From: Deltaproteobacteria bacterium
GTDB lineage: Bacteria; Desulfobacterota; Syntrophia; Syntrophales; Smithellaceae
Assembly: GCA_017860985.1 (NCBI GenBank)
Contig: JAGFXG010000184.1
Span: 1-6,239 of the forward strand
DNA length: 6,239 nucleotides
Direction: 5' to 3'
The translations under genes were made by a program, and so were the position numbers. Shown piece after piece: positions 1-5,294 of the stretch (positions are counted from its first letter, which is position 1; each line of letters starts with the position of its first letter). The notes under the pieces are model-generated. The model had not been told where the DNA came from, did not search any database, and saw only the letters and a list, made by a program, of their open reading frames with translations.

Positions 1-753
1 CTGAGCGCGAAGAATCTGGAGCTGACGAGGGCTTATGAAGACCTGCGGCAGAAGCAGGCTATCATCCTTCAGCAGGAGAAGTTGGCATCCATCGGAATGC
101 TTGCGGCAGGAGTCGCCCACGAAATCAAGAATCCCCTGGCTATTATTCTTCAGGGAATTAACTACCTGCAGACGGCTTGCGAGCAGAATTCACTGATTAT
201 CGAGGTGATCGCAAGATTGAATCAGGCAGTGCTTCAGACCGATGCCATTGTCAAGGGGCTGCTCAGTTTCGCCCGCCAGACACCGGTTGCGCTTGTCGAA
301 CAGGATATAAGGGCGTTGCTTGATGAATCGCTGGCATTGACAGAACATGAATTCCTCATGAAAAAAATTGAATTGATTAAAGATTACCAGACAAACCTGC
401 CAAAGATTGCTATTGACAGCAACCAGATGATACAGGTTTTCGTCAACCTGATTATCAACGGTATTGAAGCCATGGAGCAGAAAGGAAAGTTCATCATCGG
501 CGCCAGGCAGGTAAAAAATGCAGAAGGTAAAGAGAGATTGGAGCTTTCTTTCAGGGATACGGGCCGCGGCATTCCGGCAGGTGAAATTGATCATATCTTT
601 GATCCGTTTTATACCACCAAAGCGGTCGGCAACACCGGCCTTGGGTTATCAATATCCAAAGGAATCATTGACATGCATGGCGGAATCATATACGCTGAAA
701 GCGAAATTGAGAAGGGCACGAACATTGTCGTCAATCTGCCTGTAGCCAAATGA
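1..753 (+). CDS. Sensor histidine kinase, C-terminal part (5' end outside window)
   Basis: The frame is open from base 1 to the TGA at 751-753, giving 250 visible residues, so the N-terminal sensor part lies outside the window. The first ~27 residues are charged and helical (Leu/Glu/Gln/Lys-rich), like the coiled-coil linker before a kinase core. The DHp domain follows, with the H-box AHEIKNPL and phosphoacceptor His at visible residue 40 (bases 118-120). The second helix ends near GLLSFAR, 52 residues after the His. The HATPase_c domain has an N-box (NLIINGIEAM, Asn about 153), G1 box DTGRGI (about 186-191), F-box FDPFYTTK and G2 box GNTGLGLS (about 210-217). All catalytic motifs are present, so it should autophosphorylate and pass phosphate to a receiver. 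The likely partner is the stand-alone receiver 16 bp downstream. A TTG at 82 could be read as a start but lies inside the conserved core. The sensed signal cannot be told from this fragment. Confidence 0.93.
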   Translation: MSAKNLELTRAYEDLRQKQAIILQQEKLASIGMLAAGVAHEIKNPLAIILQGINYLQTACEQNSLIIEVIARLNQAVLQTDAIVKGLLSFARQTPVALVEQDIRALLDESLALTEHEFLMKKIELIKDYQTNLPKIAIDSNQMIQVFVNLIINGIEAMEQKGKFIIGARQVKNAEGKERLELSFRDTGRGIPAGEIDHIFDPFYTTKAVGNTGLGLSISKGIIDMHGGIIYAESEIEKGTNIVVNLPVAK

Positions 754-769
754 TCAAGGGGGTGCTGCT

Positions 770-1165
770 GTGGAAAAGCCTATCCGTATTCTGGCTGTTG
801 ATGATGAAGAATCATTTACCTTTTTCGTAAAGCTCAATCTTGAATCCAACACCGTGCATGATTTTAAAGTCATAACCGCCACCAGAGGCGAAGAAGGGCT
901 GAATTTGGCCAAAATTTACAAGCCGGACCTGATCCTGCTGGATATCATGATGCCCGATATGTCCGGGGCAGAGGTTGCGGAGGAACTGCTTCTGGACGAT
1001 CACACAAAAAACATCCCCATCATTTTCATTACGGCACTGGTAAAAAAGAATGAGGTAAGAAAAGACTCGGGTACGGTGGGTGGTCGGGAATTTATGGCCA
1101 AACCGGTCAGCAAGGAAGAACTGGTCAAGCGCATTGAAACCACCCTGAATTTAACTCAGGGTTAA
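770..1165 (+). CDS. Stand-alone response regulator receiver (CheY-like)
   Basis: This 131-residue protein is a single receiver domain with no output domain. Visible landmarks are the acidic pair D11-D12 in ILAVDDEE, the phosphoacceptor D58 in DLILLDIMMPDMSG, the switch Thr T88 in IIFITAL and the conserved Lys K111 in FMAKPVS. The set is complete, so it should accept phosphate. The start is GTG at 770, preceded by a strong ribosome binding site (AGGGGG at 757-762, 7 nt spacing). It lies 16 bp after the kinase stop and is almost certainly in the same transcript, so that kinase is the likely phosphodonor (inference). Without a DNA-binding or enzymatic domain it probably acts by protein-protein contact or as a phosphorelay intermediate. 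A role in chemotaxis is possible, but no chemotaxis gene is in view. Confidence 0.92.
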   Translation: MEKPIRILAVDDEESFTFFVKLNLESNTVHDFKVITATRGEEGLNLAKIYKPDLILLDIMMPDMSGAEVAEELLLDDHTKNIPIIFITALVKKNEVRKDSGTVGGREFMAKPVSKEELVKRIETTLNLTQG

Positions 1166-1235
1166 GGTTTGTGTCTTTATGCCGGTTCTGCCGCCGGTTT
1201 AATTTTTAACACAACGCTGAACACGGAGATTCTTC

Positions 1236-2219
1236 ATGAATAAAAAAAGCATTATGAAAAGCAAGTTCAATTTCGATAAAGAACTGATCATCATTCTGCT
1301 GCTGGTGGCCATCGTCTTGTTTATCTATTTCTTTGTGAGCAACCAGCGGGCGTTTTTAAATGTTTTCTATATGCCGGTGTTGCTGGGTGCCTATTTTTTT
1401 GGCAAGCATTATGCTGTTGTGTCAGCCATTTTTTCAGTTGTGGCCGTCTGTTTGATGGCCTACCTGTTTCCCGGCAGTTTTGCCATCGGTTCAGGAGAAA
1501 ACGTAGTGTTTTATAAGTGGCTCGATCTGATAACCTGGGGAATCTTTCTGATTTTCACAGGCTATTGCATGGGGTTGCTTTATGAGAAAAAAGAACAATC
1601 CCAAAAAGAACTGCAAAGGACCTACAGCGGCATTATTGAAATGCTGTCGCTGGTGATTGAATCGGCGGACAACTATACGCAGAGCCATTCCCACCGTGTT
1701 TCCATTATTGCCAAAATGATCGCCAGGCAGATGAAGCTCAATCAGTTTGATATAGAAAATATCAGGATTGCCGCACTTTTGCATGATCTGGGCAAGGTCG
1801 GCGTGAGTGAGGCTGTCCTGCAGAAAGTCACGGCGTTGACCGTTCAGGAAAGAAGCCATATCCGCCGGCATACGCTGCTGGCTGTCAATATGCTCGAACC
1901 GCTGGGGGAAACCGTTGGAGACATCCTGCCCATCATCCTTCATCATCATGAGAAATATGACGGCACCGGCTACTATAAAGCTGCGCAGGAGGATATTCCG
2001 CTGGGTGCCAGAATTATTGCGGTGGCCGACGTATATGACGCCCTGACAACCGATCGTCCTTACCGAAAAGCGTTCACCTCGCTTCAGGCCAAGCAGGAAA
2101 TTTTGGCCAATGCCGGCACCCATTTCGATCCTCAGGTGGTCAAGGCCTTCAGTGAAATCTTTGCCTTCCTCGAAACGGAGAATTATCTTTCTTCTTCTTC
2201 TTCTTCTTCTGCTGGATAA
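1236..2219 (+). CDS. Membrane-anchored HD-GYP-like phosphohydrolase
   Basis: The protein has 327 residues. The N-terminus carries about four hydrophobic segments (roughly 17-35, 42-56, 59-78 and 95-115), so it is an inner-membrane protein. A short charged helix (about 116-130) leads to a cytoplasmic HD domain. The HD-GYP-type landmarks are H153 in HSHRV, H183-D184 in LLHDLGK, H212, H237-H238 in HHEKYDG and D265 in VADVYDALT. The family usually hydrolyses cyclic di-GMP to pGpG/GMP, and the metal ligands look conserved. The signature loop reads DGTGYY rather than DGxGYP, and H212 is followed by Thr where Pro is usual, so activity is likely but not certain. The ATG at 1236 has GGAG at 1225-1228 (7 nt spacing). 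The C-terminus is a run of seven serines followed by Ala-Gly. It follows the receiver gene by 70 bp and may be co-transcribed; no convincing terminator separates them. The N-terminal membrane domain could be a sensor of unknown input. Confidence 0.9.
   Translation: MNKKSIMKSKFNFDKELIIILLLVAIVLFIYFFVSNQRAFLNVFYMPVLLGAYFFGKHYAVVSAIFSVVAVCLMAYLFPGSFAIGSGENVVFYKWLDLITWGIFLIFTGYCMGLLYEKKEQSQKELQRTYSGIIEMLSLVIESADNYTQSHSHRVSIIAKMIARQMKLNQFDIENIRIAALLHDLGKVGVSEAVLQKVTALTVQERSHIRRHTLLAVNMLEPLGETVGDILPIILHHHEKYDGTGYYKAAQEDIPLGARIIAVADVYDALTTDRPYRKAFTSLQAKQEILANAGTHFDPQVVKAFSEIFAFLETENYLSSSSSSSAG
2189..2210 (+). repeat. Trinucleotide microsatellite (TCT)7 at the 3' end of the HD-GYP-like gene
   Basis: Seven perfect TCT units occupy 2190-2210 (period-3 tract 2189-2210) and encode seven consecutive serines just before the Ala-Gly-stop end of the protein. 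Because the unit is three bases, slippage would change the tail length without shifting the frame. The tract lies 7 bp before the stop codon and 43 bp from the end of the convergent regulator gene. Confidence 0.9.
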
Positions 2220-2252
2220 GCGGGTGAATGAGCGGCGTGTGCTGGACGGGGG

Positions 2253-3620
2253 CTATTTGCGGAGGTTGTATTTAATCATCTTCAATTGCAGGCCTTTCCG
2301 GCTGATGCCCAATTGTTTTGCGGCCCAGGTGACGTTGTCCCCGGACTCTTCCAGGCATTTGATGATCATCTGTTTTTCCACGTTTTCCATGTGCGTGCGC
2401 ATAAAGTCTTTAAACGATGCTTTATCTTCAGGCGATGGGGCAACAGCATTTTCCTGCAGGTTGGCCTGAAATTCCGGCGGCACTTCCCCGGTTGTAATCA
2501 CGGGTCTTTTTGCCAGCAGCATCATTCTCTCCATCAGGTTTTCCAGCTCCCGGATATTGCCGGGCCAGGAATGCCGCAGAAGCAATTCCATGACGGTATC
2601 GTCCATGCCGCGGACGGCCAGTCCCAGTTTCCTGTTTAACTTATCAATAAAGAATTCCACCAGGGGCAAAAGATCATTCATCCTTTCACGCAGCGGGGGC
2701 ACGTTGATGGGAAAAACATTGATCCGGTAGTAAAGATCTTCACGGAATTCTCCTCTCTGAACGCTTTGCAGGAGATTCTGATTGGTGGCGGCGATGATGC
2801 GGACATCCACCTTAATGGTTTTGAGGCCGCCGACCCTTTCAAATTCCTGTTCCTGCAGGACACGCAGCAGTTTCACCTGCATGTCCCTGGGAATTTCACT
2901 TACCTCGTCCAGAAAAAGAGTGCCCTTGTGTGCCAGTTCGAACCTGCCGGGCTTGGTAATCACCGCGCCCGTGAAAGCGCCTTTTTCATAGCCGAACAGT
3001 TCGCTTTCCATGAGTGTCTCAGCGATAGCCGCGCAGTTGAGCTTGATCAGCGGATTATTTTTCCGTGGTGAATTCCTGTGAATCGCTTCTGCCACCAGTT
3101 CCTTGCCCGTGCCGGTTTCGCCGTTAATTAGGACGGTTGTTGCTGTGGGAGCCACCCGTTTAATCGCGTGAAATACGTCCATGGTCGATTGACTGGATCC
3201 GATGATGCCGCCGCGTTCAATTTCTTCCGGGGGCAGGAAAAGTTCATTTTCCTTTAAATCCCTTGTCTTGATTGCTTTGGACACAACGTTTTTCAATTCC
3301 TCGAGTTCGAAGGGTTTTGTGATGTAATCCAGGGCCCCTTTTTTCAGGGCTTCAACGGCCGTGGCGACTGTTCCGTGGGCCGTGATGATGATAACCGGAA
3401 TGTCTGGGTACTTCCGGCTGACGCGGCCCAGCAGTTCCATGCCGTCGATTTGCGGCATTTTCAAATCTGTGATTACGGCGGCAATCGGTCCGGATTTCAG
3501 AATTTGAAGCGCTTCGGAGCCATTGGAGGCCGCGGCGACTCCATACCCTTCTTTTTTCAGCATGGCAGCCAGAACCAGCCTCATATTCAATTCATCATCG
3601 ACAATTAATATTTTGTTCAT
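2253..3620 (-). CDS. NtrC-family sigma-54-dependent response regulator
   Basis: From the ATG at 3620 the protein has 455 residues and three domains. The receiver (about 1-115) has D8-D9, phosphoacceptor D52 in ITDLKMPQIDG, T80 and K102. The AAA+ sigma-54 interaction domain (about 137-370) has Walker A GETGTGKE (167-174), the sigma-54 contact loop GAFTGA (214-219), Walker B GTLFLDE (233-239), and REDLYYRINVFPI with PPLRER, the family's arginine-finger region. A Fis-type helix-turn-helix ends the protein (about 412-455). It should use ATP hydrolysis to open sigma-54 RNA polymerase complexes when phosphorylated. The frame also allows a TTG start at 3629, but ATG 3620 begins right at the receiver (MNKILIVDDE) and has GGGA just upstream, so I prefer it. 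It lies 31 bp downstream of the sensor kinase gene on the same strand, and the two form a standard pair. Similar layouts occur in AtoC, ZraR and many unnamed regulators; the target genes are not shown here. Confidence 0.95.
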   Translation of the reverse strand: MNKILIVDDELNMRLVLAAMLKKEGYGVAAASNGSEALQILKSGPIAAVITDLKMPQIDGMELLGRVSRKYPDIPVIIITAHGTVATAVEALKKGALDYITKPFELEELKNVVSKAIKTRDLKENELFLPPEEIERGGIIGSSQSTMDVFHAIKRVAPTATTVLINGETGTGKELVAEAIHRNSPRKNNPLIKLNCAAIAETLMESELFGYEKGAFTGAVITKPGRFELAHKGTLFLDEVSEIPRDMQVKLLRVLQEQEFERVGGLKTIKVDVRIIAATNQNLLQSVQRGEFREDLYYRINVFPINVPPLRERMNDLLPLVEFFIDKLNRKLGLAVRGMDDTVMELLLRHSWPGNIRELENLMERMMLLAKRPVITTGEVPPEFQANLQENAVAPSPEDKASFKDFMRTHMENVEKQMIIKCLEESGDNVTWAAKQLGISRKGLQLKMIKYNLRK

Positions 3621-3651
3621 GGTTCCCAACTATTAGAACTTGGTGATTAAA
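3621..3651 (-). promoter_or_regulatory. Intercistronic gap with ribosome binding site for the NtrC-type regulator
   Basis: The 31 bp between the kinase stop (3652-3654) and the regulator ATG (3618-3620) contains, on the minus strand, TTGGGAACC directly before the ATG. The GGGA is a modest Shine-Dalgarno match with short spacing. There is no room for a terminator, which supports co-transcription of the two genes. Confidence 0.5.
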
Positions 3652-5094
3652 TCAAGATGGATTGTAGCGGATTTTATCCCTGACACCCAGCTGGATAAGG
3701 AAGATGCTTCCCTGTCCGTCAATGGATTTTACCCGGATGGAACCACCATGTTCCCTGATAATCCGCCTGCATATTGCCAGCCCCAGCCCCACGCCACTCT
3801 TTTTTGTCGTGTAAAAGGGCTTGAAAATGTTTTTGAGGTTTTCCGGAGGGATTCCGCTGCCCGTATCCTGTATGGAAATACCGACGGCCGGACCATCGCC
3901 GGTTTCAATTTTTAATGTTTTGTAGGTAAGACTGCCGCCCCGGGGCATGGCTTCAATCGCGTTGAGAGAAATATTAATCATGACCTGAAGCATCTGTTGT
4001 TCGTCCATGTCGACATGCGGCAGGCCCTCCTGAAGCTCGTTCGAGATGGCAATATTACCGGCCATGCGATTTGCGGCAATGATGGAAATGGTCCGCAGAA
4101 CAAGGGCATTAATGTCCTGTGGCCGCCTGTTGACAATCGCAGGACGGGCATAGTCCAGAAATTGGCTGACGACAGTGTTCAGCCGGTTGACCTCCTCGTG
4201 GGCGAAAACCGGCGCCATTTCTGCGAGCATCAGTGCTTTTTCCTTTTCCAGCTTTTCATCAAACTCGTAGAGTGACGTAAAGACATCCTTGCTTTCCGGA
4301 TAGAGGACATTAAACATATTTTTCAACATCATCCTGACCGGAGTGATGGAAATGATGATTAGAAACGACATCATGAAGACGCTGGTAAAAGAAGGCGCGC
4401 TACCGCTGAAAAAGAAAGATACCAGATAAATAATCGCTGCGCCGATCAGTGTGCTGACGGCAATAACAAAGGCCCGCGCGAAAAAATGGTGCAGTTCGGA
4501 AAGCTGGGGATATGCGACAATCAAAAGTGTAAAATAAAGCAGTGCCGATAAAACGAGACCGCTGACCGGCGCAAAATGGTATCCCAGATAACCCGAAAGA
4601 TCGACCGAACAGATGAAAGCGGCTGTCGGGCAGGCAATGAGCAGATAACCCAGACGTTTTTTTTCTGTTGACGGTGATAATCTGTTCACATGGTATAGCA
4701 GGGAAAAATAACAGATGCCAACGACAATGCAGGTATAGGCGATCAGGGCAGAATGAAAACCCGGTCGTGTGCCAAGAGGGGTAAATTGCGAAACGGCTCC
4801 TGCTGTGCTGAGAAGAGACACCACAGCCAGAAATCCCTTCGTCAAAAAGGATTCATTGCGGGTAAGCATTTGGAAAAAAAAGACAACCGCAATCGTTCCG
4901 GCCAGAAGACCCAGATGCTCAAGATGATTACAGAAACCGGCGGCGAGGAGCCCGTTGAGAAAAGCGGCCGCCTGGAAAATGAAAACGGCCAGGCACAGGA
5001 CGGCAAAAGACTTTTGCAGCCTGTCCATCTTTCCCGTGATGAACAGTGAAAGGGCAATTGTGAAACTGGTCGCAGCCAGTGTAAAGGTATCCAT
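3652..5094 (-). CDS. Multipass membrane sensor histidine kinase with a shortened DHp domain
   Basis: The protein has 480 residues. The N-terminal half is an integral membrane domain with about nine hydrophobic segments (between residues 4 and 250), resembling the multipass N-terminal region of kinases such as PrsK, but with no GAF domain after it. A linker (about 252-288, EFDEKLEKEKALMLAEMA) leads to the H-box, with His H299 in VFAHE. The usual xNPL part and the helix 1/helix 2 hairpin are absent: E300 is followed directly by EVNRLNTVVSQFLDYARP, the end of helix 2. The HATPase_c domain is intact, with N-box NISLNAIEAM (N378), G1 DTGSGI (410-415), F-box FKPFYTTK and G2 GVGLGLA (434-440). The ATG at 5094 has only a weak ribosome binding site. 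The gene sits 31 bp upstream of the sigma-54 activator, its presumed partner. Whether H299 can still be phosphorylated in this shortened context is doubtful. The gene is otherwise open and not visibly decayed, so it may be a real deletion variant or an assembly error. Confidence 0.9.
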   Translation of the reverse strand: MDTFTLAATSFTIALSLFITGKMDRLQKSFAVLCLAVFIFQAAAFLNGLLAAGFCNHLEHLGLLAGTIAVVFFFQMLTRNESFLTKGFLAVVSLLSTAGAVSQFTPLGTRPGFHSALIAYTCIVVGICYFSLLYHVNRLSPSTEKKRLGYLLIACPTAAFICSVDLSGYLGYHFAPVSGLVLSALLYFTLLIVAYPQLSELHHFFARAFVIAVSTLIGAAIIYLVSFFFSGSAPSFTSVFMMSFLIIISITPVRMMLKNMFNVLYPESKDVFTSLYEFDEKLEKEKALMLAEMAPVFAHEEVNRLNTVVSQFLDYARPAIVNRRPQDINALVLRTISIIAANRMAGNIAISNELQEGLPHVDMDEQQMLQVMINISLNAIEAMPRGGSLTYKTLKIETGDGPAVGISIQDTGSGIPPENLKNIFKPFYTTKKSGVGLGLAICRRIIREHGGSIRVKSIDGQGSIFLIQLGVRDKIRYNPS

Positions 5095-5110
5095 GGCAAT
5101 TCCGGTTTTT

Positions 5111-5135
5111 CGGTTTAGGGTGGTTACCTATACCG
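5111..5135. repeat. Inverted repeat in the divergent intergenic region, possible operator
   Basis: CGGTTTAGG (5111-5119) and CCTATACCG (5127-5135) pair at 8 of 9 positions around a 7 nt spacer. The right arm overlaps a candidate minus-strand -10 box (5127-5132), so a protein bound here could block kinase transcription. It could equally form a small hairpin in the kinase leader transcript. Confidence 0.4.
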
Positions 5136-5155
5136 TAGAAAAAGGAAAAAGCTAA
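5127..5155 (-). promoter_or_regulatory. Candidate sigma-70-type promoter for the kinase/regulator operon
   Basis: On the minus strand, TTAGCT (5155-5150) and TATAGG (5132-5127) are separated by 17 bp, matching the -35 and -10 consensus at 3/6 and 4/6. The location, about 33 bp upstream of the kinase ATG, is reasonable, but the match is weak and rests on inspection only. Confidence 0.25.
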
Positions 5156-5167
5156 GGAAAATTTCCT
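5155..5167. repeat. Perfect 13 bp palindrome AGGAAA-A-TTTCCT
   Basis: Two 6 bp arms (5155-5160 and 5162-5167) flank a single A. It lies between the divergent kinase and deoxyhypusine synthase-like genes, directly beside the candidate minus-strand -35 box. The size and symmetry suit a dimeric regulator site, but an AT-rich palindrome this short can arise by chance. Confidence 0.4.
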
Positions 5168-5202
5168 CTTGATTTTTCAGATACTTCAGATTGAGGACCA
5201 GG

Positions 5203-5250
5203 ATGAGATTTATGCCGCAAAAGATTGACTTTTTAACCGCTCTGATTTAA
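5203..5250 (+). CDS. Possible 15-residue leader ORF upstream of the DHS-like gene
   Basis: ATG at 5203 opens a 15-codon frame (MRFMPQKIDFLTALI) ending with TAA at 5248-5250. It is preceded by GAGG at 5193-5196 with 6 nt spacing, a better ribosome binding site than that of the downstream gene. It ends 44 bp before the next start codon. It has no recognisable motif and could be a leader peptide or chance; it also overlaps the alternative promoter candidate at 5225-5254. Confidence 0.2.
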   Translation: MRFMPQKIDFLTALI

Positions 5251-5254
5251 GAAT
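5225..5254 (+). promoter_or_regulatory. Candidate sigma-70-type promoter for the DHS-like gene
   Basis: TTGACT (5225-5230, 5/6 match to -35) is followed after 18 bp by AAGAAT (5249-5254, 4/6 match to -10), about 40 bp before the ATG at 5295. The -35 is good, while the -10 is mediocre. If this is the true promoter, the 15-codon ORF at 5203 would not be in the transcript. Confidence 0.35.
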
Positions 5255-5294
5255 CAAATCCTATCTAAGATAAAAAAAGGGGATCGGTGAACAC

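Noticed and set aside
82..84. TTG as the true start of the first kinase
   Set aside because: The frame is open back to base 1 and the upstream codons encode a typical coiled-coil linker, so the gene begins outside the window.
1166..1235. Possible terminator or promoter between the receiver and HD-GYP-like genes
   Set aside because: Only a 4 bp CCGG/CCGG stem (1182-1197) precedes a T-rich stretch, too weak for a terminator; TTTAAT (1198-1203) resembles a -10 box but has no -35 partner.
1491..2123. Long 210-codon open frame on the minus strand opposite the HD-GYP-like gene
   Set aside because: It lies wholly within a well-supported gene, shows no recognisable domain, and its composition is that expected of an antisense shadow.
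2220..2252. Bidirectional terminator between the convergent genes
   Set aside because: I see no stem of useful length followed by a T run on either strand in these 33 bp.
3621..3629. TTG start that would add three residues to the NtrC-type regulator
   Set aside because: The ATG at 3620 starts exactly at the conserved receiver N-terminus and has a GGGA upstream; the TTG has no clear ribosome binding site.
5200..5218. Possible sigma-54 promoter (GG then GC) upstream of the DHS-like gene
   Set aside because: GG at 5201-5202 and GC at 5214-5215 are 11 bp apart rather than 10, and the flanking bases do not match the TGGCAC/TTGC consensus.
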